This document shows, piece after piece, positions 54,896-64,000 of a DNA stretch of 64,000 bases. The stretch spans positions 1,550,001 to 1,614,000 of the forward strand of contig CAVSET010000006.1 in NCBI GenBank assembly GCA_963727075.1, written 5' to 3'. The notes below the pieces were generated by a model that saw nothing but the letters and a program-made list of their open reading frames with translations, was not told the origin of the DNA and did not search any database. The stretch's first letter is position 1. Each line of letters starts with the position of its first letter. This stretch comes from Bog-756 sp963727075. GTDB lineage: Bacteria; Actinomycetota; Acidimicrobiia; Acidimicrobiales; RAAP-2. Both the position numbers and the translations under genes were made by a program.

Positions 54896-56862
54896 AGGTG
54901 CCCGCCCTGCGACCCCGCCGTCTCGGCCCCCCCGAGCAGGGCACGGCCTTCGTGCCCATCGCCGAGGAGGCCCACAACGAAGCACCGCCGGCCACCATCG
55001 ACCCGGACAGGTCGCTCTCGTGGTTGCGACGCGCCTTCCCGGTCATGCGCGCCCACAAGGGCATCTTCGCCACCTCGCTCACCCTCTCCTTCCTCGGCCT
55101 CGTGCTGCAGGTGCAGATCCCCAACCTGTTGAACCATGCCATCGACAACTCGATCCAGCACCACACCGTGCCTCTCAGCCACTACGTGTGGTGGATCGTC
55201 GCCCTCGGGTTGGTCGGTGGCGCCATGGGCTACGTGGCCCGGTTGTTCCTGTTCGAGACGGCATACGACATCGAGTACGACCTGCGGAACATCATCTACG
55301 AGCACCTGACCCGGATGTCGTTCTCCTTCTACGACCGGGTGCAGTCCGGGCAGCTGATCTCGCGGGCCAACTCCGACATCCGCTCGGTGCAGATGTACAT
55401 GACGTTCGCGCCACTCATCCTCGTGCAGTGCTCGATCGCCGTGGTGGCCTTCATCTTCATGCTGTCGATCAACGTGCCGCTGGCGTTCGTGGCCATGGCC
55501 ACCATGCCCTTCGTGTACGTCACCGGCGTCAGGATGCGCCGGTCGATGTTCCCGGTGTCGTGGATCATCCAGGCTCGGCTGGCCGAGGTGGCCACCATCG
55601 TCGACGAGAACGTCAACGGAGTGCGGGTGGTCAAGTCGTTCGCCGCCGAGCAACAGCAGCTCCGGGCGCTGTCCGGGGCGGCCGAGCGGGTCCAGTGGGG
55701 CTACATCAAAGATGCAGACCTCCGGGCCCGCTTCACGCCCCTGGTCCAGAACCTGCCCCAGCTGGGGCTGGCCCTGGTCCTGCTGTTCGGGGGCTACATG
55801 GTGATCCACGGGCAACTGGGCATCGGCGCCATCCTGGCCTTCAATGCCTATCTCCTGATGCTCCAAGCCCCGTTCATGATGCTCGGCATGCTCATCATGA
55901 TGGGCCAACGGGCGGCGGCCTCCGCCGAGCGCATCTACGAGATCATCGACGAGCAGCCAACGGTGACCGACAGCCCCGACGCAGTCGACCTGGTGGACTG
56001 CCGTGGGGACGTGCGGTTCAGCCACGTGGACTTCGCCTACGACAGCGACGCGGAGCGTTTGGTGCTCGCCGACTTCGATCTCCACATCAAGCCCGGGGAG
56101 ACGGTGGCCTTGGTGGGTCGGACCGGCGGAGGCAAGTCGACCGTCGCCCGGCTCCTGTCACGCTTCTACGACGTGAAGCACGGATCCGTCCAGATCGACG
56201 GGCACGACGTGCGCGACCTCACCCTGGCGAGCCTGCGGGCCAACGTCGGGGTGGTGCTCGACGAACCCTTCCTCTTCTCGGTCTCGGTGCGTGACAACAT
56301 CGCCTACGGCCGGCCTTCGGCCTCATTAGACGAGGTGGTGGCCGCGGCCAGGGCCGCCGGGGCCCACGAGTTCATCAGCCACCTGGCTGACGGCTACGAA
56401 ACCGTCGTCGGTGAGCGCGGGTACACGTTGTCGGGCGGACAGCGTCAGCGCATCGCCATCGCCCGGACCCTGCTGGTCAACCCTCCCATCATGGTGCTCG
56501 ACGATGCCACCAGCGCCATCGACGTGCAGGTGGAGCAGATGATCCATGCCAGCTTGGCCGTCCAGATGCAGGGTCGGACCACCCTCATCATCGCCCACCG
56601 CCTGTCGACCATCTCGCTGGCAGACCGGGTGGTGCTGCTCGACCAGCAGAAGATCGTGGCGGACGGGACCCACGCCGAGTTGCTCGAATCGACTCCGCTG
56701 TACGCCGAGGTGTTGGCCCAGGCCGCCGACTTCGAGCGGGAAGCCGACCGGTCCGAGGGTGAGACGGGGCCGGGGACGGATGCCGACCGGCGGGTCGACG
56801 AGGGAGACCCGGCCATCCTGTCGGACCTGCTCCAGGCGGTTCGGGGCGGTGATCCCTCGTGA
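54892..56862 (+). CDS. ABC exporter half-transporter A (degenerate ATP site)
   Basis: This 656-residue ABC half-transporter has six transmembrane helices and an ATPase domain. Walker A is VGRTGGGKST, the signature TLSGGQRQR is canonical, but Walker B is IMVLDDATSAID, with Asp where the catalytic Glu should be. The Q-loop reads VVLDEPFLF, lacking Gln. The H-loop IAHRLS is present. This is the degenerate-site pattern of heterodimeric exporters, so it needs the next protein as partner. The N-terminus has about 40 extra polar residues. The start overlaps the MarR stop and the stop overlaps the partner gene. Confidence 0.92.
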   Translation: MKVPALRPRRLGPPEQGTAFVPIAEEAHNEAPPATIDPDRSLSWLRRAFPVMRAHKGIFATSLTLSFLGLVLQVQIPNLLNHAIDNSIQHHTVPLSHYVWWIVALGLVGGAMGYVARLFLFETAYDIEYDLRNIIYEHLTRMSFSFYDRVQSGQLISRANSDIRSVQMYMTFAPLILVQCSIAVVAFIFMLSINVPLAFVAMATMPFVYVTGVRMRRSMFPVSWIIQARLAEVATIVDENVNGVRVVKSFAAEQQQLRALSGAAERVQWGYIKDADLRARFTPLVQNLPQLGLALVLLFGGYMVIHGQLGIGAILAFNAYLLMLQAPFMMLGMLIMMGQRAAASAERIYEIIDEQPTVTDSPDAVDLVDCRGDVRFSHVDFAYDSDAERLVLADFDLHIKPGETVALVGRTGGGKSTVARLLSRFYDVKHGSVQIDGHDVRDLTLASLRANVGVVLDEPFLFSVSVRDNIAYGRPSASLDEVVAAARAAGAHEFISHLADGYETVVGERGYTLSGGQRQRIAIARTLLVNPPIMVLDDATSAIDVQVEQMIHASLAVQMQGRTTLIIAHRLSTISLADRVVLLDQQKIVADGTHAELLESTPLYAEVLAQAADFEREADRSEGETGPGTDADRRVDEGDPAILSDLLQAVRGGDPS

Positions 56863-58814
56863 GCTGGGGCGGCGGCATGGCCGGGGGGTTTGGAGGCGCT
56901 CCGGGCGGGTTCGGCCGGCCGGCGGCGCCGGGGCTGCCCTTTGCCGGGATCCCCTCCGAGCTGCAGAACGGGGTGGACCGGCTGCTCGCCTCCGAGCCCG
57001 AGTACTCCGAGCCCGACCTCGTCTTCACGCAGAACGGTTCGGAGGCGGATCTCCGGCGACTTTCCCTCTGGCGCCTGCTGACCAAGTACCCGGGCATGCT
57101 GGGCCTGTCCGGCCTTCTCGTCGTGGTGATCTCGATCGCCGCCCAGACCGGGCCCAAACTCACCGAGATCGCCATCAACGACGGCATGTACCCGCACAAG
57201 AACTTCGCCGTCGTGGCCGCCATGGCCCTCGCCTATCTGGTGTTCATCGTGATCACCTCGGCGGCCCAGCGCTTCCAGGTGCAGGTCACCGGCCGATTGG
57301 CCGCCTGGGTGATGAACGACCTCCGCGTGAAGGTCTTCGCCCACCTGCAGCGGCTGTCCCTCGGGTTCTTCACCGAGGAGAAGGCGGGGGTGGTCATGAG
57401 CCGCATGACCAGCGACATCGAGAACCTCCAGCAGCTCCTCCAGGACGGGCTGTCCCAGCTCGCCATCCAGGCGTTGACCATGGTGGTCATCACCATCATC
57501 CTGTTCACCACCGACGTGCGTCTGGCCGCCATCACCGTCATCCTCATCATCCCGGCACTGGTGGCGTCCTCGCTGTGGTTCAAGCGTGCCTCCGAGCGGG
57601 GATACGACCGGGTCCGGGACGGGATCGCCAATGTGCTCGCCGACCTGTCCGAGAGTTTGCACGGCGTCCGGATCGTCACCGCCCACAACCGCCAGCGTCA
57701 CAACGTGATCCACCACCGCAACGTGGTCGGCGACTACCGAGATGCCAACAACTACACGGCCCACGTCAACGCCCTCTACGGGCCCGGAACCCAGCTGCTC
57801 GGTGTCATGGGCCAAGCGGTACTGCTGGCCATCGGCGGCGAGATGGTGTTGCACCACTCCCTGTCGATCGGCGCCCTGGTGGCGTTCTTCTTGTACCTCA
57901 ACCGGTTCTTCCAGCCCATCCAGCTGCTCGTCCAGCAGTACAACACCTACCAGCAGGGCCAGGCCTCGGTGCACAAGCTCCGCGACCTGGTTGGCACCGA
58001 GCCCACCGTGAGGGAGGCGACCGATGCCGTCGCCCTCCCGCCCATCGAGGGTGAGATCGTCCTCGACCACCTCTCGTTCGCCTACGAGCCCGGCCGGCCG
58101 GTCATCGAGGACGTCAACCTCACGGTGGCACCCGGCGAGACGGTGGCCTTCGTCGGGCCGACCGGGGCCGGCAAGTCCACCCTGGCCAAGCTGGTGACCC
58201 GCTTCTACGACCCCACCGCCGGGCGGGTCCTGATCGACGGGCACGACCTGCGCCGGGTGACCATGCACTCGTTGCGCAGCCAGCTCGGGGTGGTCCCCCA
58301 GGAGCCCTTCCTGTTCGCCGGGACCATCGGGGACAACATCGCCTTCGCCCGGCCGGACGCACCCGACGAGCAGATCCACGAGGCCGTGGACCGGGTGGGT
58401 CTCACCGACGTGATCGCTCGCATGCCCGAAGGCCTCGCCACGGTGGTCCACGAGCGCGGCCAGACCCTCTCGTCGGGGGAGCGCCAGCTCATCGCCCTGG
58501 CCCGCGCCTTCCTCGCCCATCCGAGGGTGCTGGTGCTGGACGAGGCAACCTCCAACCTCGACCTGCAGTCCGAGACGAAGATCGAGTCGGCACTGGACGT
58601 CCTGCTCGAGAACCGGACCGCCATCCTCATCGCCCACCGCCTCTCGACCGCCATGCGCGCCGACCGGATCGTCGTGGTGGACGGGGGCCGGATCGTGGAG
58701 ATGGGGTCGCACGACGAGCTCCTCGAGGCGGGCGGCCGCTATGCCGAGATGTTCGACACCTGGGTACGACAGTCGGACCAGGCCGACCGGGCCCCCGCCG
58801 ACCGCGGGGCCTGA
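56859..58814 (+). CDS. ABC exporter half-transporter B (catalytic site)
   Basis: This 651-residue ABC half-transporter begins with a Gly-rich leader (SWGGGMAGGFGGAPGGFG), then six helices and an ATPase domain. Walker A is VGPTGAGKST, Q-loop VVPQEPFLF, Walker B LVLDEATSNLD with the catalytic Glu, H-loop IAHRLS. The signature is altered to TLSSGERQ. Together with protein A, its Walker A/B and A's LSGGQ form the active site, while A's Asp and this LSSGE form the inactive one. The pair resembles BmrCD/TmrAB-type multidrug or lipid exporters. GTG 56859 overlaps the previous stop. Confidence 0.92.
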   Translation: MSWGGGMAGGFGGAPGGFGRPAAPGLPFAGIPSELQNGVDRLLASEPEYSEPDLVFTQNGSEADLRRLSLWRLLTKYPGMLGLSGLLVVVISIAAQTGPKLTEIAINDGMYPHKNFAVVAAMALAYLVFIVITSAAQRFQVQVTGRLAAWVMNDLRVKVFAHLQRLSLGFFTEEKAGVVMSRMTSDIENLQQLLQDGLSQLAIQALTMVVITIILFTTDVRLAAITVILIIPALVASSLWFKRASERGYDRVRDGIANVLADLSESLHGVRIVTAHNRQRHNVIHHRNVVGDYRDANNYTAHVNALYGPGTQLLGVMGQAVLLAIGGEMVLHHSLSIGALVAFFLYLNRFFQPIQLLVQQYNTYQQGQASVHKLRDLVGTEPTVREATDAVALPPIEGEIVLDHLSFAYEPGRPVIEDVNLTVAPGETVAFVGPTGAGKSTLAKLVTRFYDPTAGRVLIDGHDLRRVTMHSLRSQLGVVPQEPFLFAGTIGDNIAFARPDAPDEQIHEAVDRVGLTDVIARMPEGLATVVHERGQTLSSGERQLIALARAFLAHPRVLVLDEATSNLDLQSETKIESALDVLLENRTAILIAHRLSTAMRADRIVVVDGGRIVEMGSHDELLEAGGRYAEMFDTWVRQSDQADRAPADRGA

Positions 58815-58929
58815 CCGGCGCGGCACCACGCCTGCACCGTCGGCGCCACCTGCCGGGTCGAAGGGCGGCGAGGGACGGGCCACGGGGTGGGGCCCGGGGG
58901 TGTCACCGCCCCGGCCTACCATCCTCGGC

Positions 58930-61900
58930 GTGACGGTGCGCACCCGCTGGGTCGGCTACGGGCGACCGGCCGCCCATGCCCTACGCCAGGTGATCGCTGA
59001 GGTGAAGGCGGACGACCCGCTGGCGTCGGTGAGCGTCGTGGTCCCGTCCAACCACGTGGGTGTGGCCACTCGGCGCCTGCTGGCGTCGGGGATGCTCGGG
59101 CCCGTCTCCACCCGGGGCACCGGCATCGCGGCGGTCAGCTTCCTGACCGTCTACCGGCTCGGTGAGCTGCTCGGTGCCCCGCAACTGGCCGCCCAGGACC
59201 GCCGACCCGTGTCGACTCCGGTGATCGGCGCTGCGCTGCGGGCGGCACTGGCTGCCCAACCCGGGGTGTTCGCCCCGGTCGCCACCCACCCCGCCACCGA
59301 GACCGCGCTGATCGGCGCCTACCGCGAGCTGCGGGACCTCTCCCCGACCGCCCTCGACGCGCTGGCCGGCCAGAGCCAGCGGGCTGCCGACGTCGTCCGA
59401 CTCCAGCAGGCCGCCCGACGGGGACTGGAGGACTCGTGGTACGACGAGGAGGACCTGCTGGACGCGGCGGTCGACGCACTGGTCGGCGACAGCTCCGGGG
59501 CGAACGACCTCGGGACCGTCATCGCCTATCTCCCCGAGCGCCTGTCCCGGCACGGTGCCGATCTGCTTCGCGCCGTCGCCGGGTACCGCCCCCTCGACGT
59601 CATCGCCGGCACGACCGGGATGGGTCCTGCCGACGCCGAGACGATCCTGTCGGTCCGGCGCCTCGGTGGAGCGCCGGAGACTCCTGCATCCGACGGGCCC
59701 GGACCAATGGCGATCGTCGATGCCACCCGGACCCGGATCGTCACCGCCTCCGACGCCGACGAAGAAGTGCGCGCCGCCCTCCGGCATGTGATGGACGCGG
59801 TCCGCCACGGCACACCGCTGGACCGGATCGCCCTCCTGTTCGCCAGTCCGGAGCCCTACGCCCGCCTCGCCTATGAGCAGCTGTCGGCGGCGGGGATCGC
59901 CATGAACGGCACGGCCATCATGCCGCTCACCGCCCGGGCGGCCGGCCGGACGCTGCTCGGGCTGCTCGCCCTGCCCGCGGGGAACTTCCGCCGGGACGAG
60001 GTCTTCGCCTGGCTGACCGGAGCGCGGCTCCTTCGCCGCGGGCGCCGGATCCCGACGGTCGCCTGGGAACGGCTCTCCCGTGACGCCGGCATCGTCGCCG
60101 GGCGCGAGCAGTGGGACGAGCTGCTGTCCCGGATGGCGCACGAGCTCGACGCCCGCGCCGAGCTCGACGAGCGCGATCCCGATCTACCGACATGGCGAGC
60201 CGAACGGTCCCGCTCGTCGGCGGCACGAGCCCGTGAGCTTCGGGCCTTCATGCTCGGGCTGATCGACGACCTGGGACGGGCCGCCCGTGACGTCCGAACG
60301 TGGCCAGAGTGGGCGAAGTGGGGTCGCGACCACCTCGACAACCTCCTCGGTGGAGAACGCCGGCGAGGCGACTGGCCGATGGCCGAACAGCGCGCCGCCG
60401 AGCGCGTCGAGCGGGCCCTCCATCGCCTCGACTGCCTGGGGGAGGTCGAGGGGGCGGTGGCCCTCGACGTCTTCACCCGGACCCTCGAGCTCGAGCTCGA
60501 GGTGGACTTGGGCCGGGTCGGGCGGATGGGCGAAGGGGTGTTGGTCGCCCCCGTGAGCATGGGCGTGGGCCTGGAACTCGATCTCCTGGTGGTGCTCGGA
60601 CTGGCCGAAGGGGTGTTCCCCACAGCTACCCGGGACGACTCCCTCCTGCCCGACCACGAGCGGTCGTCCACCGGCGACGAGCTCCCCCCACGGGCCGTCC
60701 GGGTCGAACGCCAGCACCGCCAGCTGCTCGCCGGGCTCGCCGGCGCCTCGCACCACCTGCTGTGCGTGCCCCGCGGCGACCTGCGCGGCAACAAGGAGCG
60801 CATCCCCTCTCGCTGGGTGCTGCACGTGGCGACCGCCCTGGCCGGTGGGCCGTGGTATTCCGACGACCTGCTCGCACCGCACCGGGACGATCCGCCGTGG
60901 CTCGAGCATGTGGCCTCCTTCGACGCCGGGATGCGCACCGTCGGCTTTCCGGTGTCGGACCAGGAGTACCGGCTCCGCTCGCTGCTGTCCGGAGGGCCGT
61001 CTCCGGCCGACGCCGTCTTCACCGCGGGCACGGCCGCCGTCGAGGCGCGACGAAGCCGGCGTTTCACCCGGTTCGACGGCAACCTCACCGGGCTCCAGGT
61101 GCCCTCGCCGGTCGGGGGAGTCACCTCGGCCACCCGCATCGAGGGCTGGGCCGCCTGCCCGTTCGCCTATCTCCTCCACGACGTGCTCGATGTCGAAGCC
61201 GTTGAGAACCCCGAGGAGGAGCTGTCGATCACACCACTCGTTCGGGGATCCCTGGTCCATGACGTCCTCGAGCAGTTCATCCGCGAGGTGCTGGACCGAC
61301 CGGGCGGTCGACAGCCGGATCCGTCCGAGGCCTGGGCCCGATCGGACCGGGACCGGATGGTCGAGATCGCCGGCCGCGTCTGTGACGACTACGAGGGCCG
61401 GGGACTGACCGGTCGCCCCATCTTCTGGCAGCGCGACCGACGCCGGATCATCGCCGATCTCCTGCGAACGCTCGACCTCGACGACGCCCATCGGGCGGCG
61501 AACGGGGCCCGCCCGATCGCGGCGGAGCTGGCCTTCGGCTTCGGCGACTCGACGGTGGACGTCGTTCCGATCGTCCTCCCCGACGGCCGAAGTGTGGGCT
61601 TTCGGGGTCGGGCCGATCGCGTGGACCTCGCCACCGACGGTACCGTCCACGTCATCGACTACAAGACGGGTCGATCGGACGGCTACCAGGGGCTCGACGA
61701 GGACCACCCCGACCTGGGCGGGCGGAGGCTCCAGCTGGTCGTCTACGGGCAGGCGGCCCGGGCCATGTGCGACGACCCCGACGTGCCGGTGCGGGCCGAG
61801 TACTGGTTCGTCTCCTCCAAGGGGAAGTTCAAGCACATCGGGTACTCGATCACCCCGGACGTGCTCGACCGCGTGGGCCACACCCTGGACCGGATCGTGA

Positions 61901-62103
61901 CGGGAATCGAGGCGGGGGTGTTCCCGCCCTACCCGACCGCATCGAGCACCTCACCGTTCATCGAGTGCCCGTTCTGCGATCCCGACGGGTTCGGGGTCGT
62001 CGACCTTCGCCGGGCGTGGGAACGCAAGTCTCGAGATCCGGACCTCGCCGTGTTCGCCGAGCTGGTCGCACCCGAAGCCAACGCAGACGAAGCCCATGAC
62101 TGA
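58930..62103 (+). CDS. AddB/RecB-type PD-(D/E)XK nuclease of a helicase-nuclease complex
   Basis: This 1057-residue protein has an AddB-like layout: an inactivated UvrD-type helicase body with no Walker A (the first strand reads VSVVVPSNHVGVATRRLL), containing LDLLVVLGLAEGVFPTATRD, and a C-terminal nuclease. The nuclease has ATRIEGWAACPFAYLLHDVL, GSLVHDVLEQFI, FRGRADRVDLATDGTVHVID followed by YKTG (active-site D and E/D-x-K), and iron-sulfur cysteines in CPF near the start and ECPFCDPDG at the end. GTG 58930 fits the start of the fold. The stop overlaps the following helicase gene. Together they should process double-strand DNA ends for recombination. Confidence 0.85.
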   Translation: MTVRTRWVGYGRPAAHALRQVIAEVKADDPLASVSVVVPSNHVGVATRRLLASGMLGPVSTRGTGIAAVSFLTVYRLGELLGAPQLAAQDRRPVSTPVIGAALRAALAAQPGVFAPVATHPATETALIGAYRELRDLSPTALDALAGQSQRAADVVRLQQAARRGLEDSWYDEEDLLDAAVDALVGDSSGANDLGTVIAYLPERLSRHGADLLRAVAGYRPLDVIAGTTGMGPADAETILSVRRLGGAPETPASDGPGPMAIVDATRTRIVTASDADEEVRAALRHVMDAVRHGTPLDRIALLFASPEPYARLAYEQLSAAGIAMNGTAIMPLTARAAGRTLLGLLALPAGNFRRDEVFAWLTGARLLRRGRRIPTVAWERLSRDAGIVAGREQWDELLSRMAHELDARAELDERDPDLPTWRAERSRSSAARARELRAFMLGLIDDLGRAARDVRTWPEWAKWGRDHLDNLLGGERRRGDWPMAEQRAAERVERALHRLDCLGEVEGAVALDVFTRTLELELEVDLGRVGRMGEGVLVAPVSMGVGLELDLLVVLGLAEGVFPTATRDDSLLPDHERSSTGDELPPRAVRVERQHRQLLAGLAGASHHLLCVPRGDLRGNKERIPSRWVLHVATALAGGPWYSDDLLAPHRDDPPWLEHVASFDAGMRTVGFPVSDQEYRLRSLLSGGPSPADAVFTAGTAAVEARRSRRFTRFDGNLTGLQVPSPVGGVTSATRIEGWAACPFAYLLHDVLDVEAVENPEEELSITPLVRGSLVHDVLEQFIREVLDRPGGRQPDPSEAWARSDRDRMVEIAGRVCDDYEGRGLTGRPIFWQRDRRRIIADLLRTLDLDDAHRAANGARPIAAELAFGFGDSTVDVVPIVLPDGRSVGFRGRADRVDLATDGTVHVIDYKTGRSDGYQGLDEDHPDLGGRRLQLVVYGQAARAMCDDPDVPVRAEYWFVSSKGKFKHIGYSITPDVLDRVGHTLDRIVTGIEAGVFPPYPTASSTSPFIECPFCDPDGFGVVDLRRAWERKSRDPDLAVFAELVAPEANADEAHD

Positions 62104-64000
62104 AGCTCCACCACCCGACCAGCCGGCCCGTGACCGGATCGTCAACGATCTCGGTTCCACCCTGTTCGTCGAGGCCGGGGCGGGGTCGGGCAAGACCACT
62201 GCCCTGGTCGACCGGGTCGTGGCCCTGGTCACGTCGGGTGCGATCGCGCTGGATTCCATCGCCGCCATCACCTTCACCGACAAGGCGGCGGCCGAGCTCC
62301 GGGATCGGCTCCGACAAGAGCTGGAGCAGGGCGCCGGGAACAACCGGGATGACGATGCCGGCGCCCGCTGTCGGGCCGCTTTGGAGCAGCTCGACGGGGC
62401 CGCCATCGGGACGCTGCACTCGTTCGCCCAGCGGATCCTCTCGGAGCACCCGATCGAGGCGGGCCTTCCGCCCCGGGTCGAAGTGGTCGACGAGGTCAGC
62501 TCGGATGTCGCCTTCGACCGGCGCTGGGCGGCGTTCCGCGACGGTTTGCTGGCCGAGCCGGGCCACGAGCGGACGATCCTCCTGCTGGTGGCCTCGGGAG
62601 TGCCCTTCGACGCGCTCCGGACCCTGGCCCGCACGTTCAACGACAATTGGGACCTGGTCGCCGAGCGCGTGCCCGAGGCGGCGCCCGCCCCACCCGACGC
62701 TCGCACCCTGCTCCGACCCGAGCTCGACGAGCTCGACGAGATCTGTGCCGAACAGTGCCGCGATCCCGACGACGCCTTCCGGCGCGGCCTCGACGACCTC
62801 GCCGACTATGTGTCCGCTCTGAGGGCGATACCGGACGAGGTCGACCTCCTCGAAGCACTCCCCGGGGGGCCGCAACCCACCCCCTCCTTCAAGCTCGGGA
62901 ACAAAGGCCGCCAGGCGTCGTTCCCATCGGACATCAACGAGCTCCGGACGCGTGTGCGGGAGGTCGGCGAGCGTCTCGAGGAGGTCCGAACGTCGGTGGC
63001 CAACGCCTGTGTGGAGAGCCTCTGCTGTGCCCTCCGGGCGTTCACCCTCAACGCCGCCGAGGAACGCCGGCGACAGGGGCAGCTCGAGTTCCATGACCTG
63101 CTCGTCATGGCCCGCAGCCTCCTGCGCGACACCCGGGTCGGGCCCGCCGTCCGAGCGCGGCTCCATGCCCGGTACCGGCGGCTCCTGCTCGACGAGTTCC
63201 AGGACACCGACCCCATCCAGATCGAACTGGCGGTACGGATCGCCGGGTCGGAGCCGGGACACGAAGACGCCGGAACCGCCCGGTGGGACGCCGTTCCAGT
63301 CACCCCGGGCCAGCTGTTCTTCGTCGGCGATCCCAAGCAGTCGATCTACCGGTTCCGTCGGGCCGACATCTCGATGTTCCTGATGGCTGCGACCCGATTC
63401 AGCTCCGACGGTGGGGCCGTGGCGTTGACCGCGAACTTCCGTACGGTCCGGCCCGTCATCGAGTGGGTGAACGAGACCTTGGGCCGCCTCATCGACGAGC
63501 CGGGCCGCGATGACCTCGCCGTTCCGTCCCAACCCCGCTACGTGGCCCTCGACTGGGTTCGAACCGGACCACCGAGCGGACCGCCGGTGGCCGTCGTCGG
63601 CTCGGCGGAGCATCCGAAGTCGACGTTGGCCGACGAGCTTCGGGCGGCGGAGGCCGCGGACATCGCGGCCGCGGTGGCCCAGGCGGTCAACGAGGGGTGG
63701 AGCGTGAGCGACGGCCCGGACGGGTGGAGGCCTGCCCGCCTCGGTGACATCACCATCCTCGTTCCCGCCCGCACCTCGTTGCCGTTCTTGGAGGACGCCC
63801 TGGACGGGCTGGGGATCCCCTACCGGGCCGAATCGAGCTCCCTCGTTTACTCCTCCCGGGCGGTCCGGGACCTGCTGATGGTGCTCCGGGCGGTGGCCGA
63901 TCCCACCAATCAGCTCCATCTGGTCTCGGCGCTGCGTACACCGCTGTTCGCCTGCGGTGACGACGACCTCTTCCGATTCCGGTGGGAGCGCCATGGCCGT
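62096..64000 (+). CDS. UvrD/AddA-type ATP-dependent helicase subunit, truncated by the window
   Basis: This superfamily 1A helicase runs off the right edge with 635 codons visible and no frameshift. Walker A is FVEAGAGSGKTTALVDRV, motif Ia AAITFTDKAAAELRDRL, motif Ic GTLHSFAQRIL, Walker B LLLDEFQDTDPIQ, motif III FFVGDPKQSIYRFRRADI, and motif IV LTANFRTVRPVI. ATG 62096 overlaps the stop of the nuclease gene by eight bases, so both are co-translated. It is the motor of the AddAB-like end-processing complex. Whether a second nuclease domain lies at its C-terminus, as in AdnB or AddA, cannot be seen. Confidence 0.9.
   Translation, partial: MTEAPPPDQPARDRIVNDLGSTLFVEAGAGSGKTTALVDRVVALVTSGAIALDSIAAITFTDKAAAELRDRLRQELEQGAGNNRDDDAGARCRAALEQLDGAAIGTLHSFAQRILSEHPIEAGLPPRVEVVDEVSSDVAFDRRWAAFRDGLLAEPGHERTILLLVASGVPFDALRTLARTFNDNWDLVAERVPEAAPAPPDARTLLRPELDELDEICAEQCRDPDDAFRRGLDDLADYVSALRAIPDEVDLLEALPGGPQPTPSFKLGNKGRQASFPSDINELRTRVREVGERLEEVRTSVANACVESLCCALRAFTLNAAEERRRQGQLEFHDLLVMARSLLRDTRVGPAVRARLHARYRRLLLDEFQDTDPIQIELAVRIAGSEPGHEDAGTARWDAVPVTPGQLFFVGDPKQSIYRFRRADISMFLMAATRFSSDGGAVALTANFRTVRPVIEWVNETLGRLIDEPGRDDLAVPSQPRYVALDWVRTGPPSGPPVAVVGSAEHPKSTLADELRAAEAADIAAAVAQAVNEGWSVSDGPDGWRPARLGDITILVPARTSLPFLEDALDGLGIPYRAESSSLVYSSRAVRDLLMVLRAVADPTNQLHLVSALRTPLFACGDDDLFRFRWERHGR

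Noticed and set aside
56445..58943. An 832-codon minus-strand ORF under the ABC exporter genes
   Set aside because: It lies wholly antisense to the two ABC half-transporters with all ATPase motifs. Its composition (His/Gly/Asp/Val-rich) is that of a complementary-strand shadow.

Overview
This window looks like chromosome from a high-GC actinobacterium, probably of the class Acidimicrobiia. That assignment is an inference. It rests on about 70% G+C, heavy GTG/TTG start use, four-base GTGA/ATGA gene overlaps, a mycofactocin locus, a SARP-type regulator and an actinobacterial style of small regulatory and electron-transfer genes. No rRNA, tRNA, CRISPR array or complete mobile element was seen. 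The sequence carries many apparent single-base frameshifts, densest from 1 to about 17.5 kb and sporadic afterwards. In almost every case homology resumes in another frame a few codons later, so sequence error is more likely than mass gene decay. Coordinates of broken genes are given for the whole inferred gene.

Layout. 1-2.75 kb: an acyl-CoA ligase running off the left edge, an acyl-CoA thioesterase-like gene, two SRPBCC proteins and a 37-residue membrane peptide. 2.8-7.8 kb (minus strand): a hopanoid-type aminotransferase (hpnO), an hpnA-like sugar epimerase, rpiB and an amidohydrolase, plus a GNAT acetyltransferase. 7.9-23 kb: a mycofactocin locus. Divergent mftR and an NDMA-type alcohol dehydrogenase face mftA-mftB-mftC across an inverted-repeat operator. 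Then follow two FadH/OYE reductases around an SDR, a FixABCX-like electron-transfer module (ETF alpha, FixC, FixX, ETF beta), mftE, a second SDR and mftF. No mftD or mftG is present here.

23-29.8 kb is a patchwork: gene remnants (a GH43 fragment and an Ig-like fragment), a lower-GC stretch, an Rpf-like secreted muralytic protein, a standalone Clp N-domain protein beside a ClpX-zinc-finger protein, an 8-bp tandem repeat, a cold-shock protein, a DUF998-type membrane protein and an exported alpha/beta hydrolase lipoprotein. 29.9-35 kb (minus strand): an MFS exporter and a translationally coupled redox operon (Ser/Thr-rich anchored protein, ApbE, ferric-reductase-like membrane protein, NuoF-like protein, ferredoxin). 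35.3-41.3 kb: a two-component system followed by a GT2-GtrA fusion and a large GT39-type membrane glycosyltransferase. 41.4-46.5 kb: a GH3 glucosidase, a SARP regulator, DUF1059, AHSA1, DUF899 and a tiny VOC remnant.

46.5-54.3 kb: a GABA-type aminotransferase, a membrane protein, a tyrosine phosphatase, an MMPL transporter, a succinate-semialdehyde-type dehydrogenase and a secreted esterase. 54.4-58.8 kb: a MarR regulator with a palindromic operator, and a heterodimeric ABC exporter with one degenerate ATP site. 58.9-64 kb: an AddB/RecB-type nuclease and a UvrD/AddA-type helicase that runs off the right edge.

How the genes work together: MftB and MftC mature the MftA peptide, MftE trims it and MftF probably glycosylates it. 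The alcohol dehydrogenase, SDRs and OYE reductases are the kind of enzymes that use or accompany mycofactocin. The FixABCX-like module plausibly returns electrons from reduced mycofactocin, or from the flavin enzymes, to the quinone pool.
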